NCBI GenBank assembly: GCA_016283575.1
Contig: JAEEND010000018.1
Span: 186,001-250,000 of the forward strand
DNA from: Lachnospiraceae bacterium
GTDB taxonomy: Bacteria; Bacillota; Clostridia; Lachnospirales; Lachnospiraceae
Length of the DNA: 64,000 bases
Reading direction: 5' to 3'
The translations under genes were made by a program, and so were the position numbers. Below are positions 27,982 through 35,726 of the stretch, piece by piece. Position 1 is the first letter of the stretch. Each line of letters begins with the position of its first letter. Below the pieces are notes generated by a model. That model was given only the letters and a program-made list of their open reading frames with translations, was not told the origin of the DNA and did no database searches.

Positions 27982-29373
27982 TCAGTTCTTATCTTCAATC
28001 CAGTATTCTTTCTTTTTAAATTCTATAATTCCCATGGTAATACAGATTATTGCCGCAACAGCATCCGCTATGGGACCTGCGTAAAGGATTCCGTCGATAC
28101 CAAAGAATAAGGGAAGTATCAATATTAACGGGATCAGGAAAATAATCTGTCTTGTGAGAGATAAAAACATACCTCTCTGAGGTCTTCCCGTTGCTGAAAA
28201 GAAATTGGAAATAATGGGCTGTAAAAAGTTAATTATGGTGAAAAAGAAATAAATTCTGAAATACATTACCGCAAAGCGATAGTATTCTTCACCGGAGCCC
28301 TTTCCGAAGATCTCGATTATATTTCTCGGGAATACCTGGAATACGGTAAAAGAACCGATTGAAAGTATTCCTGATATGATCAAAGCAAGGAATGTTGCTT
28401 TTCTTACTCTTATAAATTTCTTTGCTCCGTAATTGAAGCTTACAATGGGCTGCAAGCCCTGGGAGATACCGATTATAAAGGAGAAGAACATCATTCCTAC
28501 TTTGGAGATGATTCCCACAACCGCTATAGGGATGTTCTCACCGTAAATGGATCTTCCTCCGTAATATTTAAGCGAATTATTAAGTACTATCTGCACTACC
28601 ATCATGGCGATCTGGTTCATGAAGGAAGCTGCACCGAGGGACATATTTCTTAAGAAATATTCTGCCTTGGGAATAAAATGTTCTTTTTTAAGTGTTACGG
28701 TCTTATAGTTGCGGATGTATATAAGAACCATGATACCTGAAACATACTGTCCGATTATTGTTGCAAGAGCGGCACCCCGCATGCCCATACCGAATTTGAA
28801 AATAAAAAGGGCATCAAGAACAGTATTTACAACGGCACCGGTTAAGTTACATATCATTGAAAACCTGGGGGAACCGTCCGCTCTTATTACATGAGCGCCT
28901 CCGCCCGCAAGGATCATAAAGGGGAAGCCCCATGCGGTTATTCTTGTATATTCAAGGGCGTAGGGATAAACATCCTTGGGGGAACCGAATATATTTAAAA
29001 GCGTGGGCAAAAATGCCTCGGTAACGATCGTTAATATGGCTCCGAGAATCAATAACAAAGATACGGAATTACCTATATAGTAAGGTGCTTTTTCCTTATC
29101 TCCTTCTCCCATGGTAAGATTAAAAGCACTGGCGCCACCGATACCAAGAAGTAATGCGATGGAAACGCAGGAAATGCTTAAGGGAAAAGCGATATTGGTT
29201 GCCGCGTTGCCAAGTTCTCCTATGGCATTACCGATAAAGAACTGGTCAACAATATTGTAAAGCGCACCCACAAGCATTGCGATGATGCTTGGAATGGCAA
29301 ACTGGCGTAATAATGTGCCTACAGGGCGAGTGCCAAGAGGGTTTTCTTTTACCTTTACTTCTTCAATACTCAT
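27982..29373 (-). CDS. MATE family multidrug/metabolite exporter
   Basis: A 463-residue protein with 12 hydrophobic segments in two six-helix halves. The N-terminal half has GTLLRQFAIPSIIAMLVGAL and VDQFFIGNAIGE, typical of MATE/DinF-like antiporters. It should export cationic compounds using Na+ or H+. The ATG at 29373 was chosen because GAGG precedes it; an in-frame start 12 codons upstream has no ribosome site. It is the first gene of a run continuing into the PLP protein (40-bp gap) and pnuC. Confidence 0.9.
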   Translation of the reverse strand: MSIEEVKVKENPLGTRPVGTLLRQFAIPSIIAMLVGALYNIVDQFFIGNAIGELGNAATNIAFPLSISCVSIALLLGIGGASAFNLTMGEGDKEKAPYYIGNSVSLLLILGAILTIVTEAFLPTLLNIFGSPKDVYPYALEYTRITAWGFPFMILAGGGAHVIRADGSPRFSMICNLTGAVVNTVLDALFIFKFGMGMRGAALATIIGQYVSGIMVLIYIRNYKTVTLKKEHFIPKAEYFLRNMSLGAASFMNQIAMMVVQIVLNNSLKYYGGRSIYGENIPIAVVGIISKVGMMFFSFIIGISQGLQPIVSFNYGAKKFIRVRKATFLALIISGILSIGSFTVFQVFPRNIIEIFGKGSGEEYYRFAVMYFRIYFFFTIINFLQPIISNFFSATGRPQRGMFLSLTRQIIFLIPLILILPLFFGIDGILYAGPIADAVAAIICITMGIIEFKKKEYWIEDKN

Positions 29374-29429
29374 TTTTAACCTCATTATTAAACTCAAGAA
29401 TTGTACCACAAAGTTTTGAATTTTTCAAA

Positions 29430-29476
29430 AAAAACATGAAGAATCCTCCATAAACTTAAGTTCATGAAGGATTCCG
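29430..29476 (-). terminator. Terminator of the pgmB-beta-helix-F5/8C run
   Basis: A 17-bp stem (GAATCCTTCATGAACTT and complement with two wobbles), read on the minus strand, is followed by TTCATG and eight T residues. It follows the F5/8C-like gene. Confidence 0.8.
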
Positions 29477-29533
29477 GAGTCATAATCTTGTATTCTGGCA
29501 CTCTGTTTTTGATTTATTCAGTATGAGCAATTA

Positions 29534-30154
29534 CTAATCAAGAGCATAAACCTGTACTTCTGCTGCCTGTCCCGCTACAGCGCCTGTGTTGTCGTAAAAG
29601 CGGAGCATTACATAAGAAGCTTCAGTATTATCAAATTCGATCACGGTTTCATTACCGCCTTTGATGGGATCGAATTCGTATTCTTTCTTTTCGGCTACGA
29701 CCTCAAGGTTTTCAGGATCTGTTCCTGCCAGTATTTCAATGGTCTGTACTCTCTTTGCCCAGACCGCATCGGGACAGAGAAGGACCTTTACCGCATGGAT
29801 CGTATATTCACCCTCAAGCTTCAAGGTAAGCTCGTTGGGATATTCGCCGGGTGCACCTTCATAGTAGGTATTTCTGTTATCGTCATTGGATTTTCTCGGA
29901 ACAAAGCCGGGACCCATATTGTTGGCGGTAGCCTTTGCATTAAGAGCTACATTGGTGCCGTCGGGAATGACGGGATCAAATTCTTCGATCTTAAAAGCCG
30001 GATGCTCCATGGGTTCGGTCTGTTCTGCTGCCGCAACCACCTTAATATTCTCGTCCGGAATATCTCCGCCCTTCTTTTCGGGAATCAGGAAATATATACA
30101 TGCTGATAAAACAGCCAATATAACAAGTACGCATAATACAATCTTTTTCTTCAT
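29534..30154 (-). CDS. Membrane-anchored F5/8C (discoidin)-like protein
   Basis: A 206-residue protein. Residues about 3-24 form one hydrophobic helix; the LSACIY stretch could act as a lipobox but does not fit well. A linker follows, then residues 65-206 with a beta-rich domain typical of F5/8C or CBM32-like modules: NVALNAKATANN at the start, NELTLKLEGEYTIHAVKVLL in the core, and the closing YVMLRFYDN...AEVQVYALD. Such domains bind galactosides, other glycans or polymers outside the cell. The ATG at 30154 has GGGGGTGG upstream and lies 13 bp after the beta-helix gene, so the two proteins are probably partners. Confidence 0.75.
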   Translation of the reverse strand: MKKKIVLCVLVILAVLSACIYFLIPEKKGGDIPDENIKVVAAAEQTEPMEHPAFKIEEFDPVIPDGTNVALNAKATANNMGPGFVPRKSNDDNRNTYYEGAPGEYPNELTLKLEGEYTIHAVKVLLCPDAVWAKRVQTIEILAGTDPENLEVVAEKKEYEFDPIKGGNETVIEFDNTEASYVMLRFYDNTGAVAGQAAEVQVYALD

Positions 30155-30167
30155 ATCAAGCCACCCC

Positions 30168-31715
30168 CTATTCAAATGTCACATCGGAATATGTGCCTTC
30201 TTTTACCTTGAATTCACCATCTTCAAGGCTTGTAATCTTCTTACCGAGCACATTCAGGTTTTTAATCTTAACACCGGTGACTGTATGTTCTTCGTCAAAG
30301 CCCTGAATACGAGAGCCTACGAATTCGCCGCCTAAAACATTTACATTTTCTATCGTAATGTCTTTAATATAGCCTCTGTCCTTGGTGGTGGACCAGTTGG
30401 TGTTCTGAACGATTGCGATATCTATTAAATAGGGAAGTTCGGAGCCGTCTCCCGAACCGACACGGCAGTTTTCCACAGTGATATTTTTAAATGTGATATC
30501 GGAAACCACCGCATTATCCGCATTATGCACGCTGATTACGGGCTTATGGAAGTTATTGAGCACCGTGATATCTTCAAAGGTCACATTGCTTACGGTACTG
30601 TTTTCGCGATTACCCTTATTGGTTTCATAACCGATTTCCATGGACTGCGCGAGATCTGTCCAGATCTGGATGTTCTTAAAATTAACGTTTTCCGTGTTGT
30701 CGGCATAATTCTTCACAACAAGTGAATCATCCCAGCTTCTTACAAAGCAGTTACTTACATTAACATCTTCGCAGGACTGGATGGTGATTCCGTCGCCGTT
30801 GGGACGGCAGGAAATGATCTTTACATTATTAACGGTAAGGTTCTTGGTGGAATAGCCCTGCAGGCACCATGCGTTGGGATTTGTGACAATTACGCCGTCG
30901 ATAACGGAATTGTCCGCATAGTCAAATTTAAGGGGAATGTGAGCTGCAGTACCATGCCATCCCTGATACTGGGAACCGTCTATAATACCGCGTCCAAGAA
31001 CCTTAACGTTCTTAACAAAGTTGGCACTGATATCGGAGTGAACAAGCGCACCTCCGGCAATATATAAAGTCTGGCCTGACTCAAGGGAAATGGAATCAAT
31101 ATTCCATTCACCGGGTCCGACATAGATAACGCTTTCATCATTGAAATCAGGAAGCTCTTCTTCTTTTTCCAAGGGATTCGCAAAAATGTGAAGGGCTCTT
31201 GAAGGTGAGTCGTCAAAGGTTACGGTATAGGCATCGGGTGTATCAATGACAAAAGAAAGCGTATTGTTTTCCTTGTTGACCTTGGGCTCAATACCGTAAG
31301 AAAGAGGACTTACCTTAACGGTCTCAAAGCCTCTCTCGGGAACCGTTACCGTAATCTCTGCCTTGCCTTCAAAGTCAAAATAGGTAATGGGTGTCCTTGA
31401 AATCGAAGGAAGATATGAATTATTCCAGGTTCTTGAATGGTTTACGTTGGTATCGTACACGTAAAGGTCTTTACCATTAACGGAAACCAAAGTATCCACA
31501 CAGTGGAGCATGGAAAAATCTCTCTGTGTTTCATTGGTTGCCTTTAAATCTTCTTCTGTCGCATCTCGAAGAGATTTGGGGCCTTCATAGATCACGAGCT
31601 TTGTGTTGCTGTAATCAGCGGTTTTCACATTAAGTTTCATATAGGTTAACACTCCGAAAAGAATCACGATGCAAGATGCAACGCTTATAAGGATATTTAA
31701 AATCATGTTCTTCAT
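30168..31715 (-). CDS. Membrane-anchored beta-helix glycosidase-like protein (clan GH-N, GH28/GH49-like)
   Basis: A 515-residue protein. It has an N-terminal membrane anchor (about 4-26, no cleavage signal), a beta-sandwich-like domain (about 55-190) and a right-handed parallel beta-helix (about 195-500) with repeated V-x-N/D-V-x-x turns. Catalytic-type acids are present: Asp in RPNGDG (about 305) and the pair in SWDDSLVVKNY (about 326-327), with the 21-residue spacing of GH28. The GHG histidine motif of GH28 is replaced by LAQSMEIG. The N-terminal sandwich recalls GH49 dextranases and isopullulanases. In a LacI/GH65/pgmB locus an alpha-glucan substrate is plausible, but this is inference. 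It lies 9 bp after pgmB. Confidence 0.75.
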   Translation of the reverse strand: MKNMILNILISVASCIVILFGVLTYMKLNVKTADYSNTKLVIYEGPKSLRDATEEDLKATNETQRDFSMLHCVDTLVSVNGKDLYVYDTNVNHSRTWNNSYLPSISRTPITYFDFEGKAEITVTVPERGFETVKVSPLSYGIEPKVNKENNTLSFVIDTPDAYTVTFDDSPSRALHIFANPLEKEEELPDFNDESVIYVGPGEWNIDSISLESGQTLYIAGGALVHSDISANFVKNVKVLGRGIIDGSQYQGWHGTAAHIPLKFDYADNSVIDGVIVTNPNAWCLQGYSTKNLTVNNVKIISCRPNGDGITIQSCEDVNVSNCFVRSWDDSLVVKNYADNTENVNFKNIQIWTDLAQSMEIGYETNKGNRENSTVSNVTFEDITVLNNFHKPVISVHNADNAVVSDITFKNITVENCRVGSGDGSELPYLIDIAIVQNTNWSTTKDRGYIKDITIENVNVLGGEFVGSRIQGFDEEHTVTGVKIKNLNVLGKKITSLEDGEFKVKEGTYSDVTFE

Positions 31716-31724
31716 AATGACCCC

Positions 31725-32372
31725 CTAATTTAAGATCCTATCCCAATTTACGTTATCGGCTAAGTTGTCGGCGCAGATGGAAGCACCTAATGTTTTATTG
31801 AAAGGTCCTACTCCAAGGCTCTTCATACCGGCTCTTTTGGCAGCTTCTATGCCTGCTGCGGAATCTTCCACCACAAGGCACTCAGAAGGATCGCTTCCGA
31901 GCTTTTCAGCCGCAATTAAGAACACATCGGGTTCGGGCTTTGATTTATCGGTATCAAGGCCGCAGCTTACTTTGTCGATCAATCCTGCAAGGCCGGTTTT
32001 ATCAAGGATAGCGGGAGTATTCTTACTGGCTGAACCGACACCCACTTTTACACCTCTTTCATGCAAAAGTTTTAAGGTTTCCACTGCCCCGGGTAAGATG
32101 ATCGATTCATCCACATCACGGAGGCTTTCTTTATAATAATCATTCTTTTTCTCAGCAAGAACTTTCTTTTCATCATCAGTATAGCTCTTATCGCTTTTTT
32201 CAAGCACCACTTCAAGAGATTCCATACGGCTTACGCCTCTCTGACGCTCGTTGTCAGCCTTGGTAAATCCCGTTATGTTCAGTTCTTCTGCCAGGCGTTT
32301 CCAGGCAAGATAATGGAGTTCATCGGTGGATACCAGCACTCCGTCGAGATCAAAAATCACAGTGTTAATCAT
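31725..32372 (-). CDS. pgmB: Beta-phosphoglucomutase
   Basis: A 215-residue HAD-superfamily enzyme converting beta-D-glucose 1-phosphate to glucose 6-phosphate. The nucleophile motif is FDLDGVLVSTDELH with the second Asp in place. The cap contains RQRGVSRMESLEVVLE, the substrate-binding signature of PgmB. Downstream are VGSASKN and the acidic VVEDSAAGIEAAKRAG. AAGGAGG precedes the ATG. It supplies the step after the GH65 phosphorylases in the same locus and is divergent from lacI. Confidence 0.95.
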   Translation of the reverse strand: MINTVIFDLDGVLVSTDELHYLAWKRLAEELNITGFTKADNERQRGVSRMESLEVVLEKSDKSYTDDEKKVLAEKKNDYYKESLRDVDESIILPGAVETLKLLHERGVKVGVGSASKNTPAILDKTGLAGLIDKVSCGLDTDKSKPEPDVFLIAAEKLGSDPSECLVVEDSAAGIEAAKRAGMKSLGVGPFNKTLGASICADNLADNVNWDRILN

Positions 32373-32399
32373 ACTGCCTCCTTAAGTAAATTAATCTAT

Positions 32400-32427
32400 T
32401 TGCAAAAAAAAATATTAATGCTACACT
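32400..32427 (+). promoter_or_regulatory. Probable lacI promoter
   Basis: TTGCAA (32400-32405), a 16-bp spacer and TACACT (32422-32427) would start transcription near 32434, next to the operator at 32437-32450. Confidence 0.5.
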
Positions 32428-32436
32428 AGTAAATAG

Positions 32437-32450
32437 GTTTAACCTTAAAC
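32437..32450. promoter_or_regulatory. LacI-type operator in the lacI-pgmB intergenic region
   Basis: GTTTAACCTTAAAC has perfect 6-bp arms and differs by one central base from the two GTTTAACGTTAAAC sites at the importer promoter. Its place at the predicted lacI transcription start fits autoregulation and control of divergent pgmB. Confidence 0.7.
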
Positions 32451-32477
32451 TTACTGCTTTAAATCGGGGAGATTACA

Positions 32478-33500
32478 ATGGTAACAATTACGGACATCGC
32501 CGCTGCCACAGGGGTCAGCGCCACCACTGTTTCAAATGTCATACACGGCCGCAGCAACAGAGTTTCTGAAGAAACCGTTGCCAAGATCAATGAAGCCATA
32601 AAAAAGCTCGGATATAGCCCTAATATGTCGGCGAGAGCTCTTGTTTCCCGCCAAAGCAAGGTGGTTGGATTCATAAACCATACCATGCCCACCAGCGATT
32701 ACAATCCCATGGATGACCCTTTCACAGCAACCTTCATAGGTATCATCGAAAAGGCTCTTCGTGAGAACGGATACTATTTAATGGTAAGAACCGTCACTTC
32801 TTCGGAAGAGTTACTCGCATTACTCAGAAACTGGAACATGGACGGGTTATTCATAAACGGCGTATTCAGGGACAGTTTCTTTGAAACCATTGACAGCCTC
32901 GACATTCCGGTAGTTCTTATCGACAGCTATATCGATTCCAAAAAATGTTCCAATGTAGGTCTGGAAGACAGGACCGGCTGCTACATGGCCACCAAATATC
33001 TGATCGACCATGGTCACAGACAGATCGTTTTTGCCGCTCCTCCCTTCTTTGAAGAAGGTGTTGTATATGAGCGTTTTGAAGGTTATAAAAAGGCCCTCAA
33101 AGAAGCGGGCATTCCCTTCGACGAATCCATGGTGATCCAAACAGAGCTCGATTATGATTCATGTCTCACTGCCGCAAGAAGCATCCTGGAACTTCCCGGT
33201 GTTACCGGGATCGTTGCCACTGCTGATGTACTTGCTGCAGGTATCATGATTCACTTACGAAGCTTCCACAAATCCTGTCCCAAAGATTATTCCATCATCG
33301 GATTCGACGATCTGTCCCTTGCGAAGCTTATAACACCTCCTCTTACCACAGTGCACCAGGATATGAACATGAAAGGTTCCATTGCGGTAGATATAATGCT
33401 CAAAAAGTTGGAGGGTGAGCCATTAAAGCACTCCCATGTCACACTTCCTACCGAGCTTGTGATAAGAGAAAGCGTAAGCACTATTTATACAAAACAATGA
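32478..33500 (+). CDS. LacI family transcriptional repressor
   Basis: A 340-residue regulator. The N-terminal helix-turn-helix reads TITDIAAATGVSATTVSNVI, followed by the hinge helix PNMSARALVS. The C-terminal domain (residues 62-335) is a periplasmic-binding-like sugar sensor. GGGGAG precedes the ATG. It is divergent from pgmB and convergent with the GH65 genes, so it probably controls the whole sugar locus through the GTTTAAC-type palindromes. Central CG/CC bases and the 14-bp palindrome suit the LacI family. Inducer is unknown, most likely the imported alpha-glucoside or a phosphate ester derived from it. Confidence 0.93.
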   Translation: MVTITDIAAATGVSATTVSNVIHGRSNRVSEETVAKINEAIKKLGYSPNMSARALVSRQSKVVGFINHTMPTSDYNPMDDPFTATFIGIIEKALRENGYYLMVRTVTSSEELLALLRNWNMDGLFINGVFRDSFFETIDSLDIPVVLIDSYIDSKKCSNVGLEDRTGCYMATKYLIDHGHRQIVFAAPPFFEEGVVYERFEGYKKALKEAGIPFDESMVIQTELDYDSCLTAARSILELPGVTGIVATADVLAAGIMIHLRSFHKSCPKDYSIIGFDDLSLAKLITPPLTTVHQDMNMKGSIAVDIMLKKLEGEPLKHSHVTLPTELVIRESVSTIYTKQ

Positions 33501-33509
33501 TTTAACGAA

Positions 33510-35714
33510 CTAGCAGGGTTTAAACTCTGCTTTTTCTTTTTCAACGGTCACGAGATATCGTATGCCCTTGAAGATAATCCTGAATTCCAGTTTTTTAATG
33601 TTCTTCGGAAGCTTTGGTGAAGCCACAAGCTTACCGTCTTTAACATTGATCCCGGCAAAACCGTGAAGCACATTCATATATGCTCCGCCTTCGCTGGCGG
33701 GGTGGGATCCGCCTATGTATACAAGGCCTGCCCACTGCTTTCCGCCGCCTTTTATATCAGCCGAAGCAGACTTCATAAAGAAGGGATATGCTTCATCGGG
33801 TCTGTCGCAGTAGCATGCAAGAAGGGAGTACATGCATGCGCTTAATGAAGAACCATGTTCCGTTCTTTTTTCGTAATAATCATAGTTTTTATTTAAAACT
33901 TCAGAAGAATATTCATCCTTGAATAAGCTTAAACAGGTTACCACATCGGCCTGCTTTATTACCTGAGTATGGCTTGCAACACCATAGGCTCCGCCCCAGT
34001 ATTCCTTGGGATCTAGAAGTCTTCCCCGCACGGTATCGACGCTTACATCTTCTAAATCGAAGTATCCGTCAAACTGGGGAATTACGCCGGACTCACCGGG
34101 AGCGGGAATATAAAGCTTACGCGAAGCATCTTCAAAGATTTCCTTAAGAGCTTTCACGTTATACTTTTTAATGATCTCTTCTTTTCTTGCATCCTCTATG
34201 GTATCGAGCTTATCTATAAGTCTTAAGGCTTCCGTAAATACCATCTTCGCCATTCTGTTGGTATAAAAGTTATTATTAACTCTTTCATGGTATTCGTCGG
34301 GGCCTATAACATCCCTGATCTCGTAACAGTCACCGTATACTTTCTTAACGAGGAGCTCTGAGTAGAAGATCGCGCATTCCATCACGGTTTCAAAAGCGCC
34401 TTCACTCAATAAACTCATGTCGCCGGTTACGTCAAAGTATTTCTTTAAGCCGAAAACAATGGCAGATGAAATATGTACCTGCTTATCTTTAAAGAAGGTC
34501 CTCATGGGACGCTTTGTGAATACGTCCGTGACATTGTAATCGGAGCATGCATCAAAGCCGCCTTCCTGGCTTTCCCAGGCATAGAAAGCGCCTTTATATC
34601 CATAGCTCTTTGCCTTATCAAGAGCGCCCTTAAGCGTATCGATCCTGTACTTTATAAGTGTTCTTGCAACCCGGGGTTCCGTATATAAAAAGAAATCGAG
34701 AATGAACATTTCCGTATCCCAGAACACTGCGCCTTTATAGGTCTGTCCCGAAAGTCCTCTTGCCGGAATTGACATGCTGTCCCTGTGCCTCGGCGCAATG
34801 GAATGTAAATGATAAAGGGAATAGTTAACTGCTCTTTCAGCTTCCTCATCACCCTCGATCTTCACCGCGGAATTATCCCATTTAAGAGCCCACCACTTTT
34901 TGTGAGCTTCTTTCTTTTCCATATAGATTTCGGGACTTATTGCTTCTCCGGAAATTGCAGGCTCTGCATCTGTATCTTTGGATGTATATACCGATGCGAC
35001 TCTGTAAAAAGAAACAGTTTCACCTGCCTTAATATCAAATATTCCATGATGAAGGAGCAGCTTTTCTTTTTCATCATCCTTAACGGCAAGTGGCCTGTTA
35101 AGTAGAGATACCGAAACAAGAGCTTCTTTTACATGAACAAACTCAGTATCCTTCTGAGTAAAGCCCTTTATGGAAACGGAGCCGTCGTGACCGATCTCTT
35201 TTTCAAAGCGCACAAAATGAGGCCCGTTAATATCCCAGATATCATAATCGATGCCTGCATTTAACGTTAAACGTCCAGCAGAATCAGCATCTATCACGCA
35301 CTTTTCCCAAATTAAATGAACATTATCCATGTCGGGGAAACGCTCCGATCTTACCCTTACATTGACGCCGTCAACGCAGAAAACCGACTCTCTGTATAAA
35401 ATACCCTCATAAAAATCAAGGATCACTTTGTGATCCTTAGGATTTATGCTTAATACACTTAATTCCGTATTATTGAATTCGGGCTTTGAATAGAGGAAAT
35501 TGGGTGCATTTAAGGGTTCTCTCCAGGAATCACCCACTTTATCGTAGATGCCTGCAAGGTTTACAGCCACAAGCTGTTCCTTGCCATATTCCGAGAGAGT
35601 ACCTCTTATACCCATGTAACCGTTACCAAGTAAGAAACGGTTACCGTTATCCTCAATTCGGGATTTATCAAAACCCTCTTCTTTTATCAACCAGTTCTCT
35701 TTATTAATATCCAT
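33510..35714 (-). CDS. GH65 alpha-glucoside phosphorylase (first copy)
   Basis: A 734-residue cytoplasmic enzyme of glycoside hydrolase family 65. An N-terminal beta-sandwich (about 1-270) is followed by an (alpha/alpha)6 barrel. Substrate and phosphate motifs include GAVFWDTEMF and the catalytic acid in VIGPDEYHERVNNN (Glu near residue 476). GH65 members release beta-D-glucose 1-phosphate from maltose, trehalose, kojibiose or nigerose by inverting phosphorolysis. The exact disaccharide is not decidable here. It lies 12 bp after the second GH65 gene. Its last codons overlap the terminator of the convergent lacI gene. Confidence 0.93.
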   Translation of the reverse strand: MDINKENWLIKEEGFDKSRIEDNGNRFLLGNGYMGIRGTLSEYGKEQLVAVNLAGIYDKVGDSWREPLNAPNFLYSKPEFNNTELSVLSINPKDHKVILDFYEGILYRESVFCVDGVNVRVRSERFPDMDNVHLIWEKCVIDADSAGRLTLNAGIDYDIWDINGPHFVRFEKEIGHDGSVSIKGFTQKDTEFVHVKEALVSVSLLNRPLAVKDDEKEKLLLHHGIFDIKAGETVSFYRVASVYTSKDTDAEPAISGEAISPEIYMEKKEAHKKWWALKWDNSAVKIEGDEEAERAVNYSLYHLHSIAPRHRDSMSIPARGLSGQTYKGAVFWDTEMFILDFFLYTEPRVARTLIKYRIDTLKGALDKAKSYGYKGAFYAWESQEGGFDACSDYNVTDVFTKRPMRTFFKDKQVHISSAIVFGLKKYFDVTGDMSLLSEGAFETVMECAIFYSELLVKKVYGDCYEIRDVIGPDEYHERVNNNFYTNRMAKMVFTEALRLIDKLDTIEDARKEEIIKKYNVKALKEIFEDASRKLYIPAPGESGVIPQFDGYFDLEDVSVDTVRGRLLDPKEYWGGAYGVASHTQVIKQADVVTCLSLFKDEYSSEVLNKNYDYYEKRTEHGSSLSACMYSLLACYCDRPDEAYPFFMKSASADIKGGGKQWAGLVYIGGSHPASEGGAYMNVLHGFAGINVKDGKLVASPKLPKNIKKLEFRIIFKGIRYLVTVEKEKAEFKPC
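33512..33540 (+). terminator. lacI terminator lying inside the 3' end of the GH65 gene
   Basis: AGCAG/CTGCT with inner GTTTAAAC forms a short stem followed by TTTTCTTTTT on the plus strand. It starts 12 bases after the lacI stop and is read in reverse as the last codons of the convergent GH65 gene. Confidence 0.7.
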
Positions 35715-35726
35715 AGCTTTAATCCG

